From Shewanella denitrificans OS217 (lineage in GTDB: Bacteria > Pseudomonadota > Gammaproteobacteria > Enterobacterales > Shewanellaceae), in assembly GCF_000013765.1 (NCBI RefSeq), contig NC_007954.1, positions 2,418,001 to 2,482,000 on the forward strand: a DNA stretch of 64,000 bases, given 5' to 3'. Shown piece after piece: positions 17,689-26,091 of this stretch (position 1 is its first letter; each line of letters opens with the position of its first letter). The notes under the pieces are model-generated. The model did no database searches. It was not told the DNA's origin and worked only from the letters and a program-made list of their open reading frames with translations. The translations under genes were made by a program, and so were the position numbers.

Positions 17689-19163
17689 TTTTTCTTTCTT
17701 CTCTGATATTGATTTACCGCCGCGTTATGATCTTTCAGTGTTTTAGAAAACACATGGCTGCCATCGTTACGGGAGACAAAATATAAATAATCCACGTCCG
17801 CGGGATGAGCCGCTGCATCTAGGGCTGCCTGACTGGGCGCTGCTATTGGAGTGGGCGGTAAGCCATTTATTTTATAAGTATTAAAGGCCGTTGCTTCTTG
17901 CAGATCTTTACGGGTAATGTTGCCGTTAAAGCGCTCACCCATGCCGTAAATAACCGTAGGGTCCGTTTGCAGGCGCATGCCTAACTTCAAGCGATTATTG
18001 AACACAGCCGAAATGAGTGGCCGCTCGCTGGCTTGGCCCGTTTCTTTCTCTATGATGGACGCCAGAATTAGCAGTTCATAGGCACTCTTGACTTGTACGT
18101 CATCGCTGCGCCCTTCCCAGGCGGTATTGAGCGCCGACTGCATCATTACAAAGCTGCGGGTCAATAGCTCAACCACATCCTCATCCGCATGATAATGATA
18201 GGTTTCTGGGTAAAACTTACCCTCTGGCAGGCCACTGTCATCGCCGTGCGCCTTAAGTACAGTTAAAAATGGCGCTTCAGAAAGGCTCAAGCGCGGCTGT
18301 GACTCTAGGCTTGCTTGCCACTCTTTAATGGACTTACCTTCTACTAAGGTCACGGCGAAGGTCACCACTTTGCCGCTAAGCACCCGCTGTAAAAAACTCT
18401 CTAAAGTATCTGTAGGGAATATCTCATACAGGCCGGTGCGAATTTGCGCCAGCTCTGGCCTTAACTTCACCAAGTACCGTATTTTCCAGCTCTCAGTGAC
18501 CACACCTTGTTGCTCTAGGCTCTGTACCAACTTAGTGACTGACATGCCGGCATTGATGGTAATTTGAGTGGTTTGTTCAAGTTTGAGCCCCTGCTCTGGG
18601 TAGGCTTTGAGATCTTCAATGGCAAAGTAGATTGAGCCTGCAAGCAGTCCCAGGCTCAAGCACACGCTTAAGAGCCATTTATAGAATAAACTGCAGCGCT
18701 TTACATGAGCCGCTAACAAGATGGCGACAGAATTAATCCGCTTCTTTAGCGTTTTAAATATGTGCTTAAGTGGCAGTAATTTAGCTGACTTAAGTCGCTG
18801 GGATTTAGATTTAAGTGGGTGAGTTTTCAGCGGCTTGGGCTTGAGTTGCTTAGGCTTAGGTTTGAGTGGCTTAGGCTTGAGTTGCTTGGGCTTAGGCGCT
18901 GATGGCTTAGCTGGCGCGGGCTTAGCCGAAGTTGATTTTGCCGGCGCGGGCTTAACGGCATCAAGTTTAAGCGAATTGGGCCTTGGGGCTTTAGTTCGAG
19001 ACACGCTGGCTTTAGGCTTAGCAGCCTTGGATTTTTCAGCCCCATTGGGATTATGGGATTTTCCCTTGAACACTTGGCTGATCAACTGCGCGGTCCATTT
19101 TTGACTGCGCCGGCCAGAGTCTGCTAACAATTGCACTAATGACGCTAAGGTAATTTTTTTCAT
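17685..19163 (-). CDS. mltG: Endolytic murein transglycosylase MltG with long basic N-terminal extension
   Basis: A 492-residue YceG/MltG protein; E. coli MltG has 340. The catalytic domain after about residue 195 is normal and contains ASIIEKETGQASERP (catalytic Glu) and LQTDPTVIYGMG. One membrane segment lies near residues 157-183, so the first 155 residues are cytoplasmic. They are rich in Lys, Pro and Ala, and residues about 85-125 repeat KPKPLKPKPKQL-type units. MltG cleaves nascent glycan strands and sets their length. It overlaps tmk by 4 bp and follows pabC by 7 bp. The extension looks like a repeat-driven insertion; the function of the extension is unknown. Confidence 0.93.
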   Translation of the reverse strand: MKKITLASLVQLLADSGRRSQKWTAQLISQVFKGKSHNPNGAEKSKAAKPKASVSRTKAPRPNSLKLDAVKPAPAKSTSAKPAPAKPSAPKPKQLKPKPLKPKPKQLKPKPLKTHPLKSKSQRLKSAKLLPLKHIFKTLKKRINSVAILLAAHVKRCSLFYKWLLSVCLSLGLLAGSIYFAIEDLKAYPEQGLKLEQTTQITINAGMSVTKLVQSLEQQGVVTESWKIRYLVKLRPELAQIRTGLYEIFPTDTLESFLQRVLSGKVVTFAVTLVEGKSIKEWQASLESQPRLSLSEAPFLTVLKAHGDDSGLPEGKFYPETYHYHADEDVVELLTRSFVMMQSALNTAWEGRSDDVQVKSAYELLILASIIEKETGQASERPLISAVFNNRLKLGMRLQTDPTVIYGMGERFNGNITRKDLQEATAFNTYKINGLPPTPIAAPSQAALDAAAHPADVDYLYFVSRNDGSHVFSKTLKDHNAAVNQYQRRKKK

Positions 19164-19170
19164 AGATTTG

Positions 19171-20055
19171 CTAGAGGGATAACCCTAATGAATGCCTTAA
19201 TTGAGCCGATTGGGGCCAAGGAGCAAAGCCTTGGTTATCAATCCCGGTGACATCGACTACGCCGAACAAACTATTACTGAGAAACACATGCTCACAACTC
19301 ATCAGAAAATCTTGTTTAAACTCACTCACCACGACTGTGTGCCCTTGCGGAAGTGCTAAGGTCAGCAGCGCCTTGATGATAATTTCTCGTGTGACACCGG
19401 ATACCCCAGCTTGATGTAACGCTGGAGTATAAATAATTCCATCTTTGACGCCAAATAGATTCGCCACCGAAGACTCGATAACATTGTCTTGGCTGTCCAG
19501 CACCAGCCAGTCATCCATGCCCTGAGGCAAGACTTGGCTCTTGATCAGCACTTGTTCTAAACGATTCAAATGCTTAATCCCCGCAAGCCTTGGCTGCTGA
19601 CCTAGGCGAATATCACTTAAAGCAAGCCTTATCCCAGTTTGTTGCCATTGCCCATAAAAAGACGGTATTTCACTGACGGACACTATCTCAGTGGCTGAAA
19701 CGGAAATGGGGGCCTGGTAGCCTCGCCCTCCCACACCGCGACTGACAATCAGCTTGATACAGTGCTTAGGATAGGTCGCTGCCAGCTGAGTTAACTCTGA
19801 CATCAATGTATTCGATGCTTGCCAGTGAAACCCTAGACGGGCGCAGGATTGTTGCAGACGGGCGAGATGATCGGCCAGAAACAGAATTTCGCCATTACTG
19901 CGCATGGTGGCAAACACGCCATCACCGTAAGCAATGGCGCGGTCTAAGGGGTGTATACCCTGAATCGTGCCATGAACAGTGCCCTGAGCTGTACCCTGAG
20001 CAGTGCTATGAACAGTGCCATTAGTAGTTGGCTGATTGGTCCACAGAGGCAACAT
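19171..20055 (-). CDS. pabC: Aminodeoxychorismate lyase
   Basis: A 294-residue PLP-dependent fold-type IV enzyme that converts 4-amino-4-deoxychorismate to p-aminobenzoate and pyruvate for folate. Seen are DRAIAYGDGVFATMR near residue 38, the PLP lysine in GIKHLNRLEQV near 157, and ESSVANLFGV near 190. Between the initial MLPLWTNQ and the family core there is an insert of about 20 residues built of four-residue units (GTVH, STAQ, GTAQ and so on), absent from the usual protein. It stands directly upstream of mltG and is probably cotranscribed. Confidence 0.93.
   Translation of the reverse strand: MLPLWTNQPTTNGTVHSTAQGTAQGTVHGTIQGIHPLDRAIAYGDGVFATMRSNGEILFLADHLARLQQSCARLGFHWQASNTLMSELTQLAATYPKHCIKLIVSRGVGGRGYQAPISVSATEIVSVSEIPSFYGQWQQTGIRLALSDIRLGQQPRLAGIKHLNRLEQVLIKSQVLPQGMDDWLVLDSQDNVIESSVANLFGVKDGIIYTPALHQAGVSGVTREIIIKALLTLALPQGHTVVVSEFKQDFLMSCEHVFLSNSLFGVVDVTGIDNQGFAPWPQSAQLRHSLGLSL
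19967..20026 (-). repeat. 12-bp tandem repeat in the 5' end of pabC
   Basis: Degenerate 12-bp units (plus-strand forms such as CCCTGAGCAGTG and CTATGAACAGTG) repeat about five times and encode Gly/Ser-Thr-X-Gln/His tetrapeptides near residue 10-30 of PabC. All copies keep the frame. Confidence 0.8.
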
Positions 20056-20176
20056 CTGGTTCTCTCCCTGAAAACACGAGGTTAGACTCGATTTTTGAAC
20101 TTATGACTGGTGAGCTTGTGACCCTGTACCTAAATTCTCTACAGATGTAGTTAACAAGATACAGGAACCAGCGTGC

Positions 20177-20815
20177 TTACTTAGCCAATAGATGCTGAAT
20201 ACGTGTCTTTAAAATGTCGGTCGCGATACGATTCTTTCCGCCCCTTGGCACGATAATATCCGCATATTGCTTTGACGGCTCAATAAACTGTAAGAACATA
20301 GGTCTTACGGTTTTTTTGTACTGAGAAATCACTGACTCCATAGTACGGTCACGCTCGGCAACGTCACGAGTCAAGCGGCGCAGGAAACAGATGTCCAGTG
20401 GCGTATCCATGAATACGGACGCATCCATCAGATCGCGCAGCTTTGGATCAGTTAACAGCAGAATACCTTCCAAGATGATCACTTTTTTAGGCGTCATATG
20501 GATAGTCTCGCTAATACGAGTATGCTCAGTATAACTGTAGCAAGGGATATCTGCGGCTTGACCCGCTTTTAACTGCTTAAGGTGGCTACATAATAACTGG
20601 TGATCCAATGCCTTAGGGTGATCATAATTAGTCTGGACCCTTTCTTCCATGGACATATGACTCTGATCTTTATAATAGGCATCTTCATTAATCACGCCTA
20701 TTTGATCTGTGCCCAGATCCCGGCGCAGTTCGTCAAAAATCGTCTTCGCGATTAAACTCTTACCCGAAGCCGACGCACCGGCAATCCCAATGATGACACA
20801 TTGCTGAGAATTCAT
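20177..20815 (-). CDS. udk: Uridine kinase
   Basis: A 212-residue uridine/cytidine kinase of normal length, making UMP or CMP with ATP or GTP in pyrimidine salvage. The P-loop is GIAGASASGKSLIAKT at residues 9-24; further landmarks are NEDAYYKDQSHM near 45, NYDHPKALD near 63, and RRLTRDVAERDR near 128. It begins 9 bp past the stop of the mrp gene, so the two form a probable transcription unit. Confidence 0.97.
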   Translation of the reverse strand: MNSQQCVIIGIAGASASGKSLIAKTIFDELRRDLGTDQIGVINEDAYYKDQSHMSMEERVQTNYDHPKALDHQLLCSHLKQLKAGQAADIPCYSYTEHTRISETIHMTPKKVIILEGILLLTDPKLRDLMDASVFMDTPLDICFLRRLTRDVAERDRTMESVISQYKKTVRPMFLQFIEPSKQYADIIVPRGGKNRIATDILKTRIQHLLAK

Positions 20816-20823
20816 TCTAAACC

Positions 20824-21954
20824 TTACTCGTCGTCTGATATGCTAATTGATACTGATGTTTGTCTTTGTGCTAACGCAAGTGCAGCGCCAACTTTTGCCG
20901 CAATATCCTTATAGATAGCCGACACTTGGGTGTCTGGCTCAAGGGCAATGCAAGGATTGCCGCTGTCCATGGATTGGCCAATGCCGATATCGAGCGGCAA
21001 TGAACCTAATAGGGGGACTTGGTAACGCTGGGCAATTTTGCTGCCGCCATCGCTGCCAAAAGGATGGGCCTTGTGGCCACATGCTTGGCACAGATGAAAA
21101 CTCATGTTTTCCACTATGCCTAATACTGGGATATTCACCTTGTTGAATAAGCTGATGCCTTTCTTGGCATCCGCTAAGGCGATATCTTGGGGGGTGGTGA
21201 CGATAACCGCGCCTGACACTTGGGCTTTTTGCGCTAAGGTCAGCTGAATATCCCCAGTGCCTGGCGGCATATCCACGACGAGATAATCTAATTCGGGCCA
21301 GTCGGTTTCGGCTAATAACTGAGTTAATGCGCCAGCTGCCATGGGGCCGCGCCACATGGCGGCTTGCTCGTCTTTAAGAATAAAACCTATGGATTGCGCC
21401 ACCAAGCCATGAGCCTTGGCAGGCTGCATCATTTTGCCGTCATTAGAGCTTGGGGTAAAATCGCTGAGTCCAAGCATCATTGGGATAGACGGCCCATAAA
21501 TGTCCGCATCCAAAATCCCCACCTTGGCGCCCTGTAACCTAAGGGCAATGGCCAAGTTTATCGCCGTGGTGGACTTACCCACACCGCCCTTGCCTGAAGC
21601 CACGGCAATCACGTGCTTAATATTTTTTAATGCAGGATTTGCCTGTGCACCGCTTATATTATTGGCTGGTACATCCAGACGGCACTCAAGTTTGATGCCA
21701 TTAATCTCTGGCAGCGCTGTGAGCATCTCTGTGAGCTTGGTATTAAGTTCGGGGTAGCTATCGACGCAAGGATAGGGAAACACTAGCCCAATGGCTAGGG
21801 TGTTGCCCGTTAAGGAAAGCGAATGAACACAAGAGGCTGAGACTAAGTCTTGCTGTAGATAAGGGTCGCGATAGCGGGATAATATTGCCAATACAGACGC
21901 TAAAAGTGCCTCAGATAATTGGTAATTTGTATGCGCAATAGACAAAAGCGACAT
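20824..21954 (-). CDS. apbC: Iron-sulfur carrier Mrp/ApbC
   Basis: A 376-residue ParA-type P-loop ATPase. The deviant Walker A is GKGGVGKSTTAINLA near residue 120, and the switch region is VDMPPGTGDIQLTL near 225. The Fe-S binding CxxC is in SFHLCQACGHKAHPFG near 285. An N-terminal MIP18-like domain occupies about the first 85 residues. It binds and transfers Fe-S clusters to apoproteins in the cytoplasm. The neighbourhood udk-mrp divergent from metG is conserved in gammaproteobacteria. Confidence 0.95.
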   Translation of the reverse strand: MSLLSIAHTNYQLSEALLASVLAILSRYRDPYLQQDLVSASCVHSLSLTGNTLAIGLVFPYPCVDSYPELNTKLTEMLTALPEINGIKLECRLDVPANNISGAQANPALKNIKHVIAVASGKGGVGKSTTAINLAIALRLQGAKVGILDADIYGPSIPMMLGLSDFTPSSNDGKMMQPAKAHGLVAQSIGFILKDEQAAMWRGPMAAGALTQLLAETDWPELDYLVVDMPPGTGDIQLTLAQKAQVSGAVIVTTPQDIALADAKKGISLFNKVNIPVLGIVENMSFHLCQACGHKAHPFGSDGGSKIAQRYQVPLLGSLPLDIGIGQSMDSGNPCIALEPDTQVSAIYKDIAAKVGAALALAQRQTSVSISISDDE

Positions 21955-22102
21955 CCTCTCTAAAAAATTTGGCCAAGTGTACCAGAAAATCCCAAAGTTT
22001 TAGCGTTAAATTAGCCCTTTTCATGCATGTTTTGATGAAAATCTGCTAGTTATCGGTTAGTATCTTGGCCATATTTAAGCGGCAACGAGATGTTGAGACA
22101 AA

Positions 22103-24172
22103 ATGACACAATCACAACGTAAAATACTGGTCACCAGTGCCCTTCCCTATGCAAATGGCCCCATTCACCTAGGGCATATGTTGGAATATATCCAAACGGA
22201 TATCTGGTCTCGCTTCCAAAAAATGCGTGGCCATGAGTGTCACTACATTTGCGCCGACGATGCCCACGGCACGCCTATCATGCTTAAAGCACAGCAATTA
22301 GGCATAGCCCCAGAGGCGATGATCGCCCAAGTTCAGATTGAGCATGAACAAGATTTTGCTGACTTCAACGTGGCTTTTGATAATTTTCACAGCACCCACA
22401 GCGAAGAAAACCGCGAGCTTGCCAGTGACATCTACATTAAATTGCGTGATGCCGGCCACATTAAGACTAAGACAATTTCTCAGCTTTATGACCCAGAAAA
22501 GTCCATGTTCCTGCCAGACCGTTTCGTTAAGGGCACCTGCCCAAAATGTAAGTCTGACGATCAATACGGCGACAACTGTGACAGCTGCGGCGCAACCTAC
22601 AGCACCACAGATTTAATCAATCCACGTTCTGCCGTGTCGGGCGCCACCCCAGTCATGAAAGACACTGAGCACTTCTTCTTCGACTTGCCCGCCTTTGAGG
22701 GCATGCTAAAAGAGTGGATCCACTCAGGCTCTTTGCAGTCAGAAATGGCCAACAAGCTCAACGAATGGTTCGAACAAGGCCTGCAGCAGTGGGATATCTC
22801 CCGCGATGCGCCCTACTTTGGTTTTGAAATCCCCGATGCGCCTGGTAAGTACTTCTATGTATGGCTGGATGCACCTATCGGCTACATGGGCTCATTCAAG
22901 AATTTCTGCGCTAAGCGCGGTGACATCAATTTTGATGATTTTTGGGCCAAAGACTCCACCGCCGAGGTGTACCACTTTATCGGGAAAGACATCGTCTACT
23001 TCCACAGCCTATTTTGGCCAGCCATGTTAGAAGGCGCAGGCCTTCGTAAGCCTACAAGTGTTTACGCCCACGGTTATGTGACGGTCAATGGCGCGAAGAT
23101 GTCTAAATCTAAGGGCACCTTTATTAAGGCGCGCACCTATTTAGACCATTTAGACCCTGAATACTTGCGCTACTACTACGCCGCAAAGCTCAGTAGTCGC
23201 ATCGATGACTTAGATTTAAACCTTGAAGACTTCGCCCAGCGGGTCAACTCAGATTTAGTCGGTAAGCTAGTGAACTTAGCGTCCCGCACCGCAGGCTTTA
23301 TCAGCAAGCGTTTCGATGGCAAGTTAGCTAACGTTACCGACAACAGCCTGGCTGAAAGCTTTATTGCTAAGCAAGAGGTGATTGCTGAATTTTACGAAGC
23401 CCGTGAATACGGCAAAGCCATGCGTGAAATCATGGCCATGGCCGATATCGCTAACGGCTTTGTGGCAGAACAAGCCCCGTGGCAGCTAGTTAAAGATGAT
23501 GACAAGCAAGCACAGGCCCATGAAGTCTGCTCTATTGCGCTGAATTTATTCCGCATTTTGACTACGTACCTAAAGCCTGTACTGCCACGTTTAAGTCAAG
23601 ATGTTGAAGCCTTTATGCAGCTTGAGCTCACTTGGGATAATTTGGCTAAAGACATGACAGCGCATGAAATTGCGCCGTTTAAAGCCATGATGCAGCGCGT
23701 CGATTTAGACAAGGTAGCCGCCATGGTGGATGCCTCTAAAGACAACTTACAGCCCACTGAAGCGCCTAAAGCCGACAAGAAGGCTGACAAGAAAGTAGAG
23801 AAAAAAGCAACGACTGGGGATCCGTTAACTGACGACCCTATCAGTGATGAAATCAGCTTTGAAGACTTTGCTAAGCTTGATTTGCGTATTGCGCTGATTG
23901 CCAAAGCCGAGCACGTCGCCGATGCCGACAAGCTGCTTAAACTGCAATTAGATTTAGGCGGCGTCACCAAGCAAGTGTTCGCTGGCATTAAGTCTGCTTA
24001 CGCACCAGAAGATTTAGAAGGCAAGCTCACTGTGATGGTTGCCAACCTTGCACCGCGCAAGATGCGCTTTGGCATGTCTGAAGGCATGGTACTGGCCGCA
24101 GGCCCAGGTGGCGACGAGCTATGGATTTTAGAGCCTCACCAAGGTGCCAAACCCGGCATGCGCGTGAAATAG
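22103..24172 (+). CDS. metG: Methionyl-tRNA synthetase
   Basis: A 689-residue class I synthetase. It begins with the HIGH-type motif PIHLGHMLEY near residue 20; the zinc knuckle CPKCKSDDQYGDNCDSCG is near 145-162, and the KMSKS loop (GAKMSKSKGTF) near 332. The C-terminal 110 residues are a tRNA-binding EMAP/Trbp domain (FAKLDLRIALIAKAEHVADA). Between them lies a Lys/Asp-rich linker (ADKKADKKVEKK). It charges tRNA-Met. Single gene, divergent from apbC, followed by a clear terminator. Confidence 0.98.
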   Translation: MTQSQRKILVTSALPYANGPIHLGHMLEYIQTDIWSRFQKMRGHECHYICADDAHGTPIMLKAQQLGIAPEAMIAQVQIEHEQDFADFNVAFDNFHSTHSEENRELASDIYIKLRDAGHIKTKTISQLYDPEKSMFLPDRFVKGTCPKCKSDDQYGDNCDSCGATYSTTDLINPRSAVSGATPVMKDTEHFFFDLPAFEGMLKEWIHSGSLQSEMANKLNEWFEQGLQQWDISRDAPYFGFEIPDAPGKYFYVWLDAPIGYMGSFKNFCAKRGDINFDDFWAKDSTAEVYHFIGKDIVYFHSLFWPAMLEGAGLRKPTSVYAHGYVTVNGAKMSKSKGTFIKARTYLDHLDPEYLRYYYAAKLSSRIDDLDLNLEDFAQRVNSDLVGKLVNLASRTAGFISKRFDGKLANVTDNSLAESFIAKQEVIAEFYEAREYGKAMREIMAMADIANGFVAEQAPWQLVKDDDKQAQAHEVCSIALNLFRILTTYLKPVLPRLSQDVEAFMQLELTWDNLAKDMTAHEIAPFKAMMQRVDLDKVAAMVDASKDNLQPTEAPKADKKADKKVEKKATTGDPLTDDPISDEISFEDFAKLDLRIALIAKAEHVADADKLLKLQLDLGGVTKQVFAGIKSAYAPEDLEGKLTVMVANLAPRKMRFGMSEGMVLAAGPGGDELWILEPHQGAKPGMRVK

Positions 24173-24222
24173 CTCTGCATTCGCCATCCCCAGTTAGCAT
24201 TTAACAGTGAGCATTTAACACA

Positions 24223-24246
24223 AAGGTCGCCTAGGCGACCTTTTTT
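24223..24246 (+). terminator. Rho-independent terminator after metG
   Basis: AAGGTCGCCTAGGCGACCTT is a self-complementary stem followed by T residues, 50 bp past the metG stop. It marks the last core feature before the accessory island. Confidence 0.93.
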
Positions 24247-24292
24247 ACACCTATTATAACCTCTGAACTCTATGTACAGCCTCGCTAGGGAA

Positions 24293-24370
24293 TTCACTCC
24301 ACGACACGCCGTAAACTCATCCTTGAGGGCTCGAACATCCCGTACATGGGATGGACGGTCGTCTCGCAAA
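24293..24370. repeat. P-family dispersed repeat, copy 1
   Basis: Begins TTCACTCCACGACACGCC, contains GGGCTCGAACATCCCG, and ends ACGGTCGTCTCGCAAA. The ends are imperfectly complementary, so the unit can fold. Related copies lie at 24541, 24701, 38497, 38644, 40460 and 58703. It sits inside a CTAGGGA/TCCCTAG inverted pair. Confidence 0.75.
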
Positions 24371-24540
24371 CCTCCCTAGTTCAGCTCTGCAGCATCAGAG
24401 TGTAATTTGGGATTTAAAAATAATCGAAATTTACTAATCAAGTACACTGTTAATTTACCATCAGAAACAAACATGTGCGAACAAGTCGACCAAGGCTCAC
24501 CGTTCAGGCTTACCATTCCTCAATGATTAGCTAAATAGCT

Positions 24541-24786
24541 TCAGAGACACGCGGGCTTTTGATTTAAACCAGAGTCGTCCGTGTAGCTCGCTTCTACTTT
24601 CCACCGTAAACTAGTACGAACAATTAGATTATGAATAATCTTGGGTAACCTATAGAAACACAGTTCAGGCTTGCCAAGGCCCATTGCTTTCATAAAAAGT
24701 TTCGTCGACACGCGGGCTTTTGATTTAAACCAGAGTCGTCCGTGTAGCTCGCTTCGACGTCCTGTCTCAGAAGGTCGTCTCGCAAA
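24541..24786. repeat. P-family repeat pair (copies 2 and 3) with shared spacer
   Basis: Two P units (24541-24600 and 24701-24786), both with ACACGCGGGCTTTTGATTTA and GTGTAGCTCGCTTC, flank a spacer of about 100 bp (contains ACGAACAATTAGATTATGAA). The whole 245-bp composite is repeated at 38497-38722 with only scattered differences. The long ORFs across it on both strands are products of the repeat, not genes. Confidence 0.85.
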
Positions 24787-25157
24787 TTGCCATGATGGGT
24801 CTATTAACTTTCGAGTAATTATTGCGATTTTATGCTTAGATACTAGAGAAATCACCAGAGTTGTTGAGGTGATGAGCCACATCCTCAAACCGAAAAACTA
24901 GGTTAAAACGAAGAAAAGGTTAAAAAATGAATTACCATGACAACGACCTTAAAAGGTGCATTCAGAACAATCAATTAGCCGAAGTCTGCTGCAAAAAAGC
25001 ACTACCGTAAAAAAGAGAACTCATATAGCATCTACGTTAAGTCAAGAGCGACCAATTTGCCTTGGACATGACATCGGCCAAGTCCAACAAGGCGATTTAT
25101 GTGTTGTAAACTACGGAAAGCATAAATACTTAAAATTTAGGGTAAAGGAGAGAGTTA
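24787..25157. other. Gene-poor island start with a duplicated coding remnant
   Basis: No intact gene is supported apart from a 27-codon ORF (separate entry). Bases 24966-25105 are a diverged direct repeat of 34054-34188 (the Q repeat). A GGTAAAGGAG ribosome site at its end belongs to the next gene. Confidence 0.6.
24927..25010 (+). pseudogene. Short ORF, probably a gene remnant (Q repeat)
   Basis: ATG with AAAAGG upstream opens a 27-residue frame starting MNYHDNDLKRCIQNNQ and ending in CCKKALP. The peptide LAEVCCKKxLP recurs in the diverged copy at 34054-34120, where the frame runs on a little further. Shared amino acids across diverged copies suggest both descend from one real gene that has decayed. 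I do not recognise the parent family. Confidence 0.4.
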
Positions 25158-25985
25158 GTGCCAGTAAAAACTTTTGATTTAGCTACTTTAGAATCTTTGT
25201 CAAAGATATTAGGGAATACTTCCTCAGGCCTTACCGGCACTGAAATTACTAAATTCCTTTCAGAATCCAATATTGAAGATCCAGGTCTTAACTCTACTAA
25301 GTGGATGCGATTATACGATTCACTCTCGCAAAAGCAGCAAAATGATCGTTGTGCAAACAATGTCGTATCCTTCATTCAACATATAATGCGACCTTCTAGA
25401 CATTTTGACAATCGAGAGTGGTTTGAAAATACCAGAGCTAAATTAAATAAGGTTTTATCCTTTGAGGGGCTCGAGCTTGAGGAAACCGGCAATATCAAGC
25501 AAGTTCTCAGAACAAAGACGATATCTGAGTCGGAAGCTAGAGCATCTAAGCTCAAGCAAAATTTGTTGTCCAGGCGTGTTCATAAAGACGTGCTTTACTT
25601 TTGCAAATCCGAATTGTTAGTAGATAACTACTTCCATGCCGTATTTGAAGCCACAAAGAGTATCGCTGAGAAGATTCGCTCTAAAACGGGGTTAACTTCA
25701 GATGGTGCTGTTTTAGTAGACGATGCTTTTTCTTTTAATAATAAAATACCTCATTTAGCTTTGAGCTCATTGCAAACAGAGAGTGAGAAGAGCGAGCAAA
25801 AAGGCTTTGTTAACTTATTAAAAGGTATATTTGGCACCTTTCGGAATACTACAGCTCATGCACCGAAAGTCACTTGGATAATTGAAGAGCTAGATGCGCT
25901 GGATATACTTTCAACTGTTTCATTAATTCATAGGCGTCTGGATGGTGCAATTGAAGCTCAAAAAATGTACCAAGGAAGGCCTTAA
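25158..25985 (+). CDS. TIGR02391 (Ymh) family protein
   Basis: A 275-residue protein whose C-terminal half (about 150-270) carries the pattern of the TIGR02391/Hypoth_Ymh family: NYFHAVFEATKSIAEKIRSKTGL, then a DGAVLVDDAFSF segment, then KGFVNLLKGIFGTFRNTTAHAP. The terminal (R)NxxAH motif recalls HEPN-type helical domains. The N-terminal 130 residues are helical and unrecognised. Family members are often found in plasmids, phages and islands and are suspected to act in defence; this is not shown here. GTG start with AAAGGAG at good spacing. An R repeat begins 8 bp after the stop. Confidence 0.75.
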   Translation: MPVKTFDLATLESLSKILGNTSSGLTGTEITKFLSESNIEDPGLNSTKWMRLYDSLSQKQQNDRCANNVVSFIQHIMRPSRHFDNREWFENTRAKLNKVLSFEGLELEETGNIKQVLRTKTISESEARASKLKQNLLSRRVHKDVLYFCKSELLVDNYFHAVFEATKSIAEKIRSKTGLTSDGAVLVDDAFSFNNKIPHLALSSLQTESEKSEQKGFVNLLKGIFGTFRNTTAHAPKVTWIIEELDALDILSTVSLIHRRLDGAIEAQKMYQGRP

Positions 25986-25992
25986 CAAAAAA

Positions 25993-26048
25993 ATCCAGCC
26001 ATCCATTGTAAAACAATAACTTGATGCACTTTCATGATATGCTTGAAG
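25993..26048 (+). repeat. R-family repeat, copy R1
   Basis: ATCCAGCC, then TGTAAAACAATAACTTGATG, then CACTTTCATGATATGCTTGA. This is the first copy of the repeat found beside most island genes, here directly after the TIGR02391 gene and in plus orientation. Confidence 0.8.
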
Positions 26049-26091
26049 TTTAAGCAGTCAGCTGTTGTGTTTAAAAAAATTAGCCGAGGGC

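Noticed and set aside
24541..24901. Long ORFs of 76-115 codons on both strands
   Set aside because: They contain the duplicated P units (same peptide at both ends), with no ribosome site or family match.
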